Positions 22,616 through 34,728 are shown, numbered from the stretch's first letter. The stretch: DNA of 64,000 bases from Ursus arctos (GCF_023065955.2 NW_026622986.1:19989848-20053847), one strand, 5' to 3'. Notes: generated by a model from the letters alone, not told the origin. Program-made: numbers and translations.

Positions 22616-23171
22616 AACAGAACATCTCATTACTTTGTCACTTCAATTAAACAGGTACTCCGAATTCTACTTGTTTATGGATTTTTAAAAAGATTTTGCA
22701 AAAATATTCACAATCTAAGCCTTTCCTAACTTGGAAAAGAAAGAAAGAATAAAAGGGCTTCACTTTAGAGATACAATGGCACGTCTTAGAAGTTCTAAGG
22801 CCTAAATACTTCAGTCTCTAAGGAAGATGCATAGTTCACTACAAAATATCTGGAACTATGTTTTCTTAAAAATTGGACGGCAAGAGACAGACCCAAATCT
22901 TGGTTTTATGGAGATTATATCCATATTTCCCTTGGATGATGTTAAAACCTGGTGGTAAGTGCTCTGGTTACAAGGTACAAAGTAATGTCTTATCACCTTG
23001 TTTTTCCTTTTGGGCCTTCATGAAGCAGTTTGCCATCTCATTAAAGTCTGTCCTATACAATGTAAATTTTTGCATTAAAAAGATATGCAAAGCAACAACT
23101 AAAAAGGCATAATGCAAAAGATCTCAGTCCTAGTTTAAAAACTTGAATGCATTAAGGACAGGCAAAATTAC
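22616..23171. other. Unassigned stretch
   Basis: No recognised gene or repeat. Confidence 0.5.
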
Positions 23172-23341
23172 CTAGCTATTCTCAACCCTGAACGCCATTA
23201 GAAACAACTGGAAAGCTTTCAGAAGAATACAAATACCAGAATTCTAGCCTCAGATTCAATTACTTTGAGGTGGAGTCTCAGGCATTTTTTTTTAAGCTCC
23301 TCCAGAGAATTCAAATGTAAGGTCGGTTTTGAGAAACTCTG
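23172..23341 (+). mobile_element. MER5-like hAT-Charlie element
   Basis: TTCTCAACCCTGAACGCCAT, TTAGAAACAACTGGAAAGCT, TTGAGGTGGAGTCTCAGGCA and terminal TTTTGAGAAACTCTG follow the MER5-like order with terminal inverted repeats. Confidence 0.75.
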
Positions 23342-23695
23342 CCCCATCCCTAATCAAAATTGTATACTAACAGTGAGATAAATTATACAGCTCAGTAAAC
23401 TAAATTCTGTAATATAGGTTCTAGGCAGGAATGAGAAAAAGAAAGGCAGGAAGTTAAGAAGGAAAACAGGGGAGAAGAAGACTGGAATTATCACAAGGGA
23501 AGGGAACGGTAGTAGAGTAGATGTGACGTCATAAATCCTTGCTTCAGCCACCTTCAGACCAATAATTAGAAAAAATCTTGCTCTAGAATTCTACCGTTTC
23601 CCAGGTGTTAGCTCAAGGTGTCGTAGCCCTTCAAAAAAATCATTTTATTAAATTATCCCACAAACACTTTCTCCCAAAGTCCCTTAATTTTAGAT
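23342..23695. other. Unassigned purine/pyrimidine-biased stretch
   Basis: GGAAGAAAAGAG-type purine-rich DNA at 23425-23510; nothing recognised. Confidence 0.4.
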
Positions 23696-23872
23696 GAGTG
23701 GTTCTCCAACCCAGCTGAATCTTCAGATTTCATTTCGATTTTTTTTTTTTAAATACAGATTTCTTGTCCCGCCTCTAAAAGCTTCTGGTTCAGTAAAATT
23801 GCAGTGGGGTTCAAGAGTTTTTATCACTAGAAGTTTTCCAGGCATTTCAGAGTCAGGACCAAGAATTACTGA
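23696..23872 (+). mobile_element. MER5-like element
   Basis: GAGTGGTTCTCCAACCCAGC, ATACAGATTTCTTGTCCCGC, GGTTCAGTAAAATTGCAGTG, then GAATTACTG at the end. Diverged but in family order. Confidence 0.6.
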
Positions 23873-23922
23873 TCTCAATTACTAGATGAAAAACTCCATC
23901 CAGACCAAGAGCATGCCCATTA

Positions 23923-24068
23923 CAGGGATTCCCAAATCGACTTTTTCAAAATACACACATTCAGACTCAACCCAAGAGATACTCATTCAGCAAAGAGTTT
24001 GGGCTGAAGCAACTGTATATTCAGAGCATCATAAGTTGTACCGAAGCACCCAAAGTTGAGAAGCTCCA
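23923..24068 (+). mobile_element. MER5-like element (third of a cluster)
   Basis: CAGGGATTCCCAAATCGACT, AGATACTCATTCAGCAAAGA and terminal CAAAGTTGAGAAGCTCC resemble MER5-like hAT copies. Confidence 0.5.
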
Positions 24069-24904
24069 GCATAACACACTACAAAATGTCAATGAGTAGT
24101 TGTCGAATACATCAAAGAATGATTCGGTGTAAATCTCTGTGGCTTTTGCTTTCTTTTAATTTTACAATTCACCTTACTTTTGACTATAATAGCATTTTTA
24201 TATCTATTTCTCATTTCAGGGACAGGAAGTCTCCTAATTCCTAGGAAGACTTGATAGAAAAAAAGACCAACGTGGCATGCACAGATAGTCTTCATGAAGC
24301 CAGGATTCCAAATAGCGGTGGATAATGTCATGCCTCAATCCTATCTGAAAGGTGTACTATGTTCTTCAGTGGGAACACTGAAGAATCTCCACTTTAGTAG
24401 ATACACTGGAACAAAAGGTATAGCTTGGTCTTCCCTTAAGTCCAGCATCAATAAAACAGCTGACTGCTTAAATAATATGCACCTTCATCATATCATCCAC
24501 TTACCAAATCAGAAGCTTGGGACAGGGGCAAGGTATCCTGGGACCATGTATTTTTAATAAGCACTTACACGTGGTTTGGAAACACTGAACGAGGAGAAAA
24601 GTGAAAATCAGCCAAGACGGGAGGGGAATGAAGGATAAACAACCAGGTTTTAATCCAATAAATAAGGAAAGGCAGCTGGTCCTCAGAGTGCTTAATGTAG
24701 ACTGCAAGGTGTGAAACCATGTCTCGGATGTAAGAAACAAGGAAGACAGTATTTCACCCTTGTATGGAATAGTAGTTAAGAAGCAAAGCTTTTAGAAGTA
24801 ACTAGTCAATCTCATGAAGTCTACCCATTCTTTCCATTTCAAGAAATGATTTGGACTGGCTAACAAAACTACAACTACAACTACATGGAGACTGAATAAA
24901 ATAA
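24069..24904. other. Unassigned stretch
   Basis: No recognised gene or repeat. Short open frames occur on both strands without recognisable features. Confidence 0.45.
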
Positions 24905-24912
24905 AAATGCCA

Positions 24913-25150
24913 GGGGGCACGTGGATGGCTCAGTCGATTAAGTATGCGACTCTTGGTTTCATCTCAGGTCATGATCTCAGGATCGTGGGATCCAGCCCAG
25001 CTTTGGTCTCTGAACTCAGCATGAAGTCTGCTTGTATCTTTCTCTCTGTTCCTCTCCCCACCCCACCACCTCCCACCACCCCACTCACCTGCGTTTTCTC
25101 TCTTTCCCGCAAATAAATATCAAAAAAATGATTTTAAAAATTAAAATTAA
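24913..25150 (+). mobile_element. CAN-SINE
   Basis: GGGGCACGTGGATGGCTCAG, GTCATGATCTCAGGATCGTG, C/CA-rich variant middle, tail GCAAATAAATATC and A-rich end. Short TSD AATGCCA at 24906-24912 and again near 25159. Confidence 0.93.
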
Positions 25151-25629
25151 AAAATTACAATGCCAATTTATAAGGATGGAAGAAGCTAGCAGTTAGTATC
25201 CATAAAATTCTAACTGATGAAAAACTGATGAAAGCTTAAACAGTTAAACTCAAAGGTTTGCCCTGAACTTCCTAGCAGCCTAGGAAAGTTTAATATGTTA
25301 CATACCTTTCCCACCTAGGAGAAGAAAGCACATCAGTTCATCAGGTGAAAGAAACTTTTTCTTAAATCTGAGTGTTAGGAAAAATGTGTCCCAAAAGTCT
25401 TTTTATAGGAACCATTGAGAATGTAATGGGCTGTGAACTCTAACGCAGTAAAGAACAAAGAATCTCATTCAACATATGGCTATTTTTAATATCAAAGCCT
25501 CCATGAAAGCAAACAGCATAGTGCTAACGATTTTGTACAGATATGCGGACTTCTGGTAACTTCCTCCAGCGGAAGAATGACTAGTATCACATTACACTCA
25601 GAAAATAAATGAATAAATCCATGAAGCCT
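25151..25629. other. Unassigned stretch
   Basis: No recognised feature. Confidence 0.45.
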
Positions 25630-25779
25630 ATGTTTCCCTAAGTTAATCATACGTAAGAATCACACAGGAGCTGTCAAAAAAAAAGTGTAAATTCCTATAC
25701 TGCTCCCTAGGGTCTCAGAGCTGGGACCAGGGATCTACATATAGAACAAATGACCCTCAGATGATTGAGGAGAACCACC
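25630..25779 (+). mobile_element. MER5-like element
   Basis: GTAAGAATCACACAGGAGCT, CTCAGAGCTGGGACCAGGGA, ATGATTGAGGAGAACCACC: central and 3' parts of a MER5-like copy. Confidence 0.6.
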
Positions 25780-25834
25780 TCCAAGAACTGCCACTTCCAA
25801 AAATCCATTGTCACTGCTGGAGTTGTTCTGATTC

Positions 25835-25869
25835 AAAAAAAAAAAGAAAAGAAAAGAAAAGAAAGAAAC
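25835..25869. repeat. A-run and (GAAAA)n low-complexity
   Basis: An A11 run followed by GAAAAGAAAAGAAAAGAAAG. Confidence 0.95.
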
Positions 25870-25909
25870 AGGGAGGGTGTGGCGGGTACACTGACTGAAA
25901 GTAAGGGGA

Positions 25910-26092
25910 ACCATGGTCTCTAAGATCAGTTTGTCCAAGTACGGCGCATTCCCCTTGGTAGCTTGCTAAAAAATACATGTAAAGATAGACCCCAGAGCAG
26001 GAAAATCCCTTTCTTAGTGATGGAATGTAGGAATCCGCATTTTAACTAATACTGCTACTGGTTCTTTGAAAAATAAAATTTGAAAAACTTTG
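25910..26092 (+). mobile_element. MER5-like element
   Basis: GGTAGCTTGCTAAAAAATAC, GATAGACCCCAGAGCAGG, GGAATCCGCATTTTAACTAA and TTTGAAAAACTTTG, in MER5 order. Confidence 0.6.
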
Positions 26093-26424
26093 TTCTAGCT
26101 ATTGGACATACAAATGGAAATGATAAAAAGATACTTTATTATGAGAAATAAAGTTCCCGAGTTGAAAGATGGCCAGAGTGGAAGATTTGGAGCTCACATA
26201 GGTCGTCCAAGATTTCCTAGAGAGCAATTTCAGATCTGTTCCAGTGCTTGAACCAGAAGTCAACTGAATACGGCACTGTCCATGATGAGTAATTAATCTA
26301 AAAGTTCCAGCAACATTCAGCTCTAGGAAATGTCCTAATATGGCATCAGCTGGCAATGCAGACCTATGCTTCCAAATAAAATCGTTCTTCCTCTGAAACT
26401 CTTCTTAAACAACAGAGCCAGAAG
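26093..26424. other. Unassigned stretch
   Basis: No recognised feature. Confidence 0.45.
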
Positions 26425-26505
26425 ACTTTCCAGTTCATCTAATTAAATTCTCTCAATTTGCAAATGGGAAAAGCTGAAGACCAGAGGTCATGTCCAAAGG
26501 GACAT
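26425..26505 (+). mobile_element. MIR fragment
   Basis: CTCTCAATTTGCAAATGGGA, AAAGCTGAAGACCAGAGGTC, ATGTCCAAAG resembles the MIR core (ACAGATGAGGAAACTGAG, then CAGAGAGGTTAAG). Short and diverged. Confidence 0.5.
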
Positions 26506-26631
26506 GTACCTCAAAACTCTGGGCCCCTTGGTACTGCCATTATACAATGCCTTCTCTTACAGACTTGTTAATGCAACCCAAAATTGTTACTGGATGGCTT
26601 TGGTTTTGTTTAAAGAAAGGGTTAATTTAAG

Positions 26632-26891
26632 CGGCACCTGGGTGGCTCAGTCAGTTGAGAGGTTGAGCATCTGCCTTCAGCTCAAGTCATGACTCCAGAG
26701 TCCTGGGATCAAGCCTCTAGTGAGCCCCAAATAGAGTTGGGTTCCCTGCTCAGCAGGGAGCCTGTTTCTCCCTTGGTTACTGCCCCTCCCCCCCACCCCC
26801 CACCCCCCGCTTGTGCACATGTTCACTCTCTCTCTCTCTCACATGCTCTCTCTCTCAGGTAAATAGGTAAAATCTTAAAAAAAAAAAAAAA
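26632..26891 (+). mobile_element. CAN-SINE with expanded C- and CT-rich middle
   Basis: CGGCACCTGGGTGGCTCAGT, GACTCCAGAGTCCTGGGATC, then a poly-C patch (26784-26809) and two CT runs, tail AGGTAAATAGGTAAAATCTT. TSDs AGAAAGGGTTAATTTAAG (26614-26631) and AGAAAAGGTTAATTTAAG (26892-26909). Confidence 0.95.
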
Positions 26892-27120
26892 AGAAAAGGT
26901 TAATTTAAGAGTTATGAAAGCCCAAAATTAATACTCTTAATATGTTATTTTTCACATACTAATAAGACACTGACCCATTCCTCAGTAAATGTTGATATTT
27001 TTTAAGGAGGGGAGAGGATTTGCTTGGTTTTGGTTTTCATTTGCTCTTTATTTTGTTTTGGTTTCAGAGATGATACTTTTGTTGATCTAGCTATTCTTTT
27101 TACCCAGACTCCATATTTTT

Positions 27121-27128
27121 AAAAGATT

Positions 27129-27163
<35 letters not shown>

Positions 27164-27312
27164 TTAGAGAGAGATTTAGAGCACAGAAGCAGAGGGAGGG
27201 GTAGAGGGAGAGGTAGAAGCAGGGAGCCCCACATGGGGCTGGATCCCAGGACCCTGGCATCATGACTTGAGCCGAAGGCAAACACTTAACCGACTGAGCC
27301 ACCCAGGCGCCT
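27121..27312 (-). mobile_element. CAN-SINE, antisense
   Basis: AAAAGATTTTATTTATTTAT with a nine-unit TTTA run, GACTTGAGCCGAAGGCAAAC, ending ACTGAGCCACCCAGGCGCCT. TSD unclear (CTCCATATTTTT / TATCCATTTCTT). Confidence 0.93.
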
Positions 27313-28062
27313 AGAAGGTATCCATTTCTTCTACGTTGTCCAACTTGCTGGCATATAATTTTTCATAATATTCTCTGATGATTGTATTTCTGTGGTGTTG
27401 GTTGTTATTTATTGTCTTTCACTTGTGATTTCATTTATTTGTGTCCTTTCTCTTTTTCTCTTGATAAGTCTGGCTAGACGTTTATCGATTTTAGTGATTT
27501 TTTATTCTAAGAACAAGATTCTGGTGTCATTGATATGTTCTATTGTTTGTTTGTTTGTTTTTAGTTTCCACATTACTTTTTTCTGCTCTAATCTTTATTA
27601 CTTCCTTCCTTCTGTGTTTTGTTTGTTGTTATTTTTCTAGCTCCTTTACGTGCAAGGTGAGGTGGTTTATGTGAGATTTTTTCTTGCATCTTGACGTAGG
27701 CCTGTATTGCTATAAACTGCCCTTTTAGAACTACTTACACTGCATCCCGGAGGTTTTGGACTGTTGTGTTTTCACTATCATTTGTTTCCATGTACCTTCT
27801 TTATTTCTTCTTTGATTCCCTAGTTGACGCATTCATTGTTTCGTAGCATGTTATTTAACCTGCATGTATTTGTGGTCTTTCCAGATTTTTTCTTGTGGTT
27901 GACTTCAAGTTTCATGGTGTTGCGGTCAGAGAAGATGCATGCTATGATTTCAATCTTCTCGAATGTGTCGAGGTTTGTTTTGTGGGCTAATATGCGACCG
28001 ATTCTGGAGAATGTTCCATGTGCACTTGAAAATTATGTGTCTTCTGCTGTTTTAGGATGGAT
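27313..28062 (-). mobile_element. L1 ORF2 fragment, antisense
   Basis: CCATTTCTTCTACGTTGTCC, GGCATATAATTTTTCATAAT, TTATCGATTTTAGTGATTTT, GGTGGTTTATGTGAGATTTT, TGCATCCCGGAGGTTTTGGA and GGTTGACTTCAAGTTTCATG are the antisense of the L1 ORF2 endonuclease-to-RT region. The frame is broken. Confidence 0.9.
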
Positions 28063-29239
28063 GTGACATAGTGCTTGAAAGCCAGAATGGTATGGGATTC
28101 CTCAGGAATCTGCCTCTTGTAAAAATAGTCCTTCCTGGCGTTTTCTAACAATACTGCCCAGCTTTCTTGATGTAAATTAATCCTGCCTGAAAATGAGTGT
28201 AGCCCCCTGAAGAAACAAATATAGATCTCACCCTGAGATTACACATTTTGGCTTTATATTCAAAAAGAACTCAGAAAGAAATGATGCCTTTTCTCTAGAG
28301 TTTTTATCTGCAACTGTGTTACCCATAAGCCTTCCTAATGATCTACAAATCTGATTTTTTTTTAAAATGTCTTCAAAGGGAAAGACTCAGAGTAAACACT
28401 AATTATTTCCCTGAAACACTTGAGAGGGTTTATGCATTATCTGTGTACACATTTTCTTTTTCCTTTTACCTTCTTCTGAGCAAGGCCTTGTTAGGGTTTG
28501 ATTGGAGGTGTCTTAAAAGCCTGCTAATGGCAGCTCTGAGGAAGGGAAGGCATTAGCACACATTTCAGGAAAACAGGCTCAGCAAACAAGCCCCTGCATT
28601 TAACAGAGGATGAGATGTTCTTACACCAGAAAATACTATTTCACTGGAGACTCTACTGAAGGAAAGAATATTTTTAGTACAACTTAAGGAAAAGATGTTG
28701 TGACCAGACGTCCCTTGTTTGAGATTTATGGAATATAAGAAAACCTATCGAATAGGACAATCATGATTAACAAATCCTGCCACCAAAAAATGTTGAAATC
28801 TGATATAATTTCTGCAGTCTTGATGAAAAAATTTGTCAAGTATGATAGGTGGAATTTATTTTTTAAAAATTCTGAGTTGTTATGATTACATTTTTTAAAT
28901 TCCATTTACATCTCAGGGGAGGTAGCCAACATAGAAGCTTTTCATCCAATGTATGATTCATTGATTATTTACTCGTTGCGATGGGCCACTTACCACACCG
29001 CCAATAGGAAAGAATCTTTTATATACACTCAAAATTTTTTTAACTCTTTTTTGCTTCTGGGACTAGGACCACAAAGAAAAATAAGATTGGAGCTCTTCCT
29101 GGTAAAAGCCTGTTGACATGTAAGAAAATAATTGCAATTCCTGAGGTAAGTGTTAGATGTTTAGATGCTAAGGAGTCCTTGAAACAACTGAGATTTTTCC
29201 TGGGATGAAAACAAAGATTTATTTCAAAGCCCTCTCCAA
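28063..29239. other. Unassigned, repeat-poor stretch
   Basis: About 1.2 kb without a recognised element or gene. Ordinary complexity, no CpG clustering. Confidence 0.45.
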
Positions 29240-30100
29240 ACTGAAGGAGTTGATCAGGATATATGCAAATCCTGGAAGGTGGTCCCAACAAAGACAAAGC
29301 AGTACAACAAATGCAAAGGTACAGACATAGTGAAGAGAAGGGCCATATGCACCCCAATGTTCATAGCAGCATTGTCCACAATAGCTAAATCGTGGAAGGA
29401 GCCGAGATGCCCTTCAACAGATGACTGGATTAAGAAGTTGTGGCCCATATATACAATGGAATAGTACTCAGCTATCAGAAAGAACGAGTTCTCAACATTT
29501 GCTGCAACATGGACGGCACTGGAGGAGATAATGCTAAGTGAAATAAGTCAAGCAGAGAAAGACAAATATCATGTGATTTCTCTCATCTATGGAACATAAG
29601 AACTAGGATGATTGGTAGGGGAAGAAAGGGATAAAGAAGGGGGTAATCAGAAGGGGGAATGAAGCATGAGAGACTATGGACTATGAGAAACAAACTGAGG
29701 GCTTCAGAGGGGAGGGGGAATGGGATAGGCCGGTGATGGGTAGTAAGGAGGGCACGTATTGCATGGTGCACTGGGTGTTATACACAACTAATGAATCATC
29801 GAACTTTACATTGGAAACCGGGGATGTACTGTATGGTGACTAACATAATATAATAAAAAATCATTTAAAAAAAAAAAACAAATGCAAAGGTAGCATCATT
29901 AACTGGATTGGTAGGTTCAGAAGACCATTCATATCTTGGTGTGGGTGCCAATACTGTGGAAGGAGGTGGTAAGAAGGGAAGGAGATTAGGGCAGAAAAGC
30001 AGGCAAATGCTAGATGATAAAGGGCTTTATATGCTCAGTATTCTCTGTAATGATTTTAACTTTACTCTGTTAAGTGTTGCGGGTCAAGGAGAACCTAGAG
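29240..30100 (-). mobile_element. L2 fragment, antisense, split by a young L1
   Basis: Left part: TGATCAGGATATATGCAAAT, CCTGGAAGG, AACAAATGCAAAGGT. Right part after the L1: GCTAGATGATAAAGGGCTTT, ATATGCTC, TTTTAACTTTACTCTGTTAA. The two parts join in the order of the antisense L2 interior. Confidence 0.55.
29322..29877 (+). mobile_element. Young carnivore L1, 5'-truncated (556 bp), 15-bp TSD
   Basis: Starts in the ORF2 C-terminal region (CAGACATAGTGAAGAGAAGG, TAGCAGCATTGTCCACAATA), contains the G-rich 3' UTR and ends GGTGACTAACATAATATAAT plus A-tail. TSDs ACAAATGCAAAGGTA at 29307-29321 and 29878-29892 are identical. The ORF2 tail has a stop at ATGGAATAGTACTC. Confidence 0.97.
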
Positions 30101-30130
30101 TAGTGGGGATAAAGAAGATGAAAAATAGAT

Positions 30131-30821
30131 ATGAGGTATTTGTATATCTGGTGGGAATATGTGATTAATAATTTAGTTTAACAACAAATGCAGCTAAGTT
30201 TCAAAAATTAACATCTCTTTGAACAAAGTCAAAGTTGATGCTGTTTAACTAGGTAAATTTGAGGTACTCTTTTACTTCTATTCTCAAGAGTGAATTTAAT
30301 TTGAAACTATAAATGTGGAGTTGTTTATGGACAACAAATGACAGCTATCATGTCTTGAATCTGATTTTTTGCACTCACTGAATTTAGGTGCTTCCATCCT
30401 TTTATGCCTGTAGTCTCTATCTCAGGTCCACATTTTTATCATTTCTATTCTGACTTCTACCAGCATCCTACTGCAGTCTGGCTTGCATGGGCTCTAAATC
30501 ATCACTCTTCCTTAGCAGAATCTAGAGACTTCCTCTGTTAGGCAGTTCAGGTGAATGGCAACTAATCACTCATCTAAAAACAAAATAAAAATACATAGCA
30601 ATATAATGAGAGCTTTGAAAATTGACTGTAAATACTCAATGCTAAAAAGTGAACAGAAATATAAAAATGCAATTTAGTGAGGGTTTTGCAAGGTCTTGGA
30701 GAAGTAATTATGGAATACAGATTGATAAGAATATTGACTTCCAATCAGGCTCTCCCAGGGCTATTTTCAGTTTCATTCTCTCCATAGATAATGGATCAGC
30801 TGCAGATGTCAATCCCACCCA

Positions 30822-30852
<31 letters not shown>

Positions 30853-31615
30853 TCAACACACACTCGTGCACACTTGCACACACACACATGCCTGGGAGAA
30901 GTTATCTCCTTTCCTCACATCCCCAATTATATTTGTTAGCACATTCTACTGGCTCTACCTCCAGAATATATCTGAAATCTGACCTCCTCCCGTCACTATG
31001 ATAAGGAATTGGGAGAATAATAAATAGAGGAATGTCAAGAAAGGAAGTTTTATGACGGGCATGTCGTTTGTAGAAGGAAAGTCCTGCAGAGAGGGAAAAA
31101 CTACTGTGGGTGGGAAAGAACTGATGAAAAGAAGATTTCAAGACTTTACTGTGTATGTTTTATCTCCTTCATAGCATTTGGGCAATTCAAGTAGATACTT
31201 TAATTATTTTGATTTTGACTTGGTGAACTGCATGTCTTTGGATAATGACTCTGCTTCCTGTCTAAACTATATGAGGCTTATCTTACTGAAAGATCTACAG
31301 AGTCTCCCTTCATCGTTTTCAGTCACTCCCATAGCTTTCATATTCTATTATGTAGAGGAATATATTTATACCCCTGGTGCTGCTTTCTGTCCTGGGCACT
31401 AATCTTGTATTTTAACTGCCTTCTCCTCAAATACAATATACTTAAACTTTATTTGCCAGTGTTCCTTCTAAACCTTCCCCCAGTCTTCTGGTCTCTGTGA
31501 AGAGCTTCCATTCCCCTAGTTAAACAGCATCCACTTTGCCTCCTCCCTTCCTCTGTCCCTGACATTCAGTAAGTTGCCAAGTCCCATCTTCTCTGCCTTT
31601 GCATCATCGCATCAG
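30131..31615. other. Unassigned stretch with a (CA)n
   Basis: Apart from the microsatellite at 30821-30891 no gene or repeat family is recognised. A pyrimidine-rich patch at 31410-31600 might be diverged L2 but I cannot support it. Confidence 0.45.
30821..30891. repeat. (CA)n microsatellite, interrupted
   Basis: CCAACACACACACACACACA and onward, followed by interrupted CA-rich units to CACACACATG. Confidence 0.96.
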
Positions 31616-32065
31616 TACTGTATTGAGGAGGTCCTGGCAAGAAGTAGATGGCACACTCAAGTTGGGCAATTTGAGGAGAGGTTAATAGAGGCGTCAATAC
31701 AATAATATGGAGAGAACCCATTACTACCCCCAGGACTGAAGGGCCAACAAAAGAAAGAAATGATAATGGAAATAGGAAGCCACTTAGAAAAGGCTAGGCC
31801 TAACAAGAGTTATGGCCTTGGGCCACAGCAAGACCATGGTGATTTCCAACAAAAGAAGCTGGTGAAGGTGGAGGGCAGGGTATAAATATCCTGATCTCAT
31901 GCTCTGTCACTCCACTGATGTCCAGCCTGCACACATCATTGTCTGAACATAACTGGAAGCCAGAGAGTAAAAATGCACATTGATGTAGTCCAAGCTGTTC
32001 AACTTCTGGATATAACCACCCCAGAACAGGCTAGAGGGACAAATGGAAGATGTATAGTACAATTA
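31616..32065 (+). mobile_element. Ancient interspersed repeat, family not assigned
   Basis: AGTACTGTATTGAGGAGGTC, TTTGAGGAGAGGTTAATAGA, AACTGGAAGCCAGAGAGTAA, CATTGATGTAGTCCAAGC and GCTAGAGGGACAAATGGAAG resemble a mammalian repeat seen in many loci. I cannot name it; an LTR or internal ERV origin is possible. Confidence 0.35.
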
Positions 32066-32405
32066 GCATCCTCTTTATCGCCCTTGTTACTCCATTAATT
32101 CAGGACCCGATTTTCTCTTCCCTGCTCTGCTGTCTTCTAAAGATCTGCTTCCTTATTCTTAGGACACTGAACAATCCTGCCTTTGACTCTAGTAGACACT
32201 ATCTCTCTCCTCCATGGATGTTCACTGTACAAACATCCTTGAAAATAGTCCAGAATAGTCTAGGTCCTCTCAACAATGATCTATCAGAGGCCTGGCTCCT
32301 GGTCCAATATGGCACACAAAGGGCCCAACATCTCCTTTCTGGATTTCCAGGTATGCTTGATGCCTTTTGAAACTATCAGAGGAGCGACCACTTCTTGTGA
32401 TCTAA
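32066..32405. other. Unassigned stretch
   Basis: No recognised gene or repeat. Confidence 0.45.
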
Positions 32406-32417
32406 AACTAAAAACTG

Positions 32418-32638
32418 GGGGCGCCTGGGTAGCGCAGTGGTTAAAGCATCTGCCTTCAGCTCAGGGCGTGATCCCGGCATTCTGGGTTCAAGCCCCACAT
32501 CAGGCTCCTCCACTGTGAGCCTGCTTCTTCCTCTCCCGCTCCCCCTGCTTGTGTTCCCTCTCTCACTGGCTGTCTCTCTCTGTCAAGTAAATAAATAAAA
32601 TCTTTAAAAAAATAAAAATAAAAATAAATAAAGATAAA
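32418..32638 (+). mobile_element. CAN-SINE, CGCAGTGG subtype
   Basis: GGGGCGCCTGGGTAGCGCAG, CTCAGGGCGTGATCCCGGCA, CACATCAGGCTCCTCCACTG, tail with AAATAAATAAAATC and repeated AAATA units. TSD TAAAAACTG at 32409-32417 and 32639-32647. Confidence 0.97.
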
Positions 32639-32647
32639 TAAAAACTG

Positions 32648-34441
32648 AATTTATTGCTTACCTAAGTAAAGGAGAGCTGTGTTGACCAAGCAGTCTTTAG
32701 GGCAAAGGAAGTTGCTGACTTTATACAGGGTTTTCAGAAAGTGTTCATTTTAGAATTGTGTTGTTTATGTCAGCAGAAATGAGTTGATGTAAGCATGTTT
32801 TTTATTTGTTACAGAGATGGGACTGAGCTCACATCAGGGACTGAGTTAACATCAATCTTAGACACATGTTCACTGGGATGAGTTCACCATCAACTATCTG
32901 ACTTTCAAAGTGTGAAGCTGTCATTCGTGGCTAGATTTTAGGTTTGTGTTTAACTCAAATGGTTACTCATTGGTCAACTAAAGAAGTTTAAACCAGGTCT
33001 GTCGGTTACTACAATAGCCACAGAACTGTCATTGACTGATTAAACAGATTTAAAAGGAATTTTGTTGGCTTGCTAGCGACCTTGAATATGAAATAGCCTT
33101 TCCCCTAACTTTATTTAAAGATAAACCTTGTTCTTATAAGGCTTTTGGCTCTGTAACCTCCCAAATCACATCACCATGGGCTAAGGGCCCATAATCATAT
33201 CTCATATCTGAGCTTCCTTTTCCAAGTCTCAGATATGACTATATTTCTTTCCTGTCATCAAACTAATCAGAGTGAATGAGTTAACTTGAAATGAAAGAAA
33301 CAGCTCTAATTTAATTCAAACTACTAGAAAGCCTACTGTGCCATCCACTTGCCTCTGGTTCAAATTAGAACCTATTCCAGAAGATACTCCCTTTCATGGC
33401 ATCTCTTGGTCCCCAACTCTAATATATCAAATCCCCTGATATTATTCCATCCACCTCAACCTCTGCTCAATCCTTAGAGAGTTAAAGTCTCTGACAAGAA
33501 GATAAATGGACTGTATTTCAGCAAGTTTAGGAGAGGCACAGTACCACAATAGATAGATTCTCCAAAAGAAAGGAGGCCATAAATCAGAGAGCAATTCTGG
33601 AGTGATGTTCGTCTCAGAACATCTGCTCTTTATAGCCCTGATGGGGTACAAATGCTCAACTGAATTATGGTGTTCTGCCTCCGATTCCCTTCCATCTTCC
33701 CCCTGTCCCCCATCATTCCCTTGCATATCCTCCTGTGTTTCATTGGACCCTCCAAGTCTGGGCCTACTGGGATTCTCCTTTACAGTTACATCTCTTTCAT
33801 AGAAATTTCATTATAGAATAGTGAGAATCTTAATAGGCCTGTAAGTTGTAAAATGAGTTTTAGAGAATTTTAGGATTTTGAATCCCACCCCTCTATCACT
33901 TTCTTTCCATTTTTGGATTATTAGTAAGAATAAATTCAGTTCTGTAAATCTTTATAAACTGTTACTAGTTAATCTTGCCAATTCATAACCACTAAGTGTC
34001 CTTGCATACTTCATAGCACAGGAAAAACTAATGTTATTAGTGGACACAACCCATTATTTTGCCAAATAAATGCATCAGCCAACTGAATCCTCCACTGTAG
34101 ATCAGTGTCCCAACACACTGGCTTCCCACTTATCAGAACAGCTTGGTACCGGTGATGCAGAGACCTCAACTAAAACCTGGAGGTGAGTGACAGGAAAACA
34201 GCATCATAAAACAACTATAGAAATGAAACCCTAAGCTGAATTATTCATAAGTCCATTGTGTCATTTGCAGAAGCCTGAGCATAACTATGAGTATAATTAT
34301 GCTCCATGGAGTTATTCAAGTGAAATACAAAGCACATTTTCTGGTCTAAAGCAGTATATAATTTGATAGTGAAAACCGAACGAACAAATAAAAAACTAAA
34401 TAACATGTGAAAAGAAAACCTAAATACAGCTCAATACAATT
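32648..34441. other. Unassigned stretch (about 1.8 kb)
   Basis: No family identified with confidence. The part at about 32900-33060 (TTGTGTTTAACTCAAATGGT, CAGGTCTGTCGGTTACTACA) has the look of an old repeat seen in other loci, but I cannot assign it. No gene. Confidence 0.4.
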
Positions 34442-34728
34442 ACTCATCCTTCAGTTCTCAAGTCAAATGCCAGTCACATTTTCCTGACCACAATCAATTT
34501 GGCTTTGTTCTTAGAGTACTGTTATAATTTCCTTTATTTGATATACCCAGTTTTTAACTTTTATGTTTGTGTGTGATTATTTGATGAATGTCTATCTCCT
34601 GCGCTGGCCTATAATTTCCAGGTAGGTGGAGCCCATACCTTCTTTTTGTTCACTATTTTACCCCCAAAACCCATCTATTGCCTGGAATATGCTAGTACTA
34701 CTCAATAAATATTTCTGAATGAATCATT
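34442..34728 (+). mobile_element. L2 3' end
   Basis: ACTCATCCTTCAGTTCTCAA, GTCAAATGCC, TTTTCCTGACCACAATC, then ATATGCTAGTACTACTCAAT, AAATATTTCTGAATGAATCA. Classic L2 3' terminus in sense orientation. Confidence 0.85.

Noticed and set aside
31410..31600. L2 fragment
   Set aside because: Pyrimidine-rich with a few L2-like words but no consistent order, so not called.
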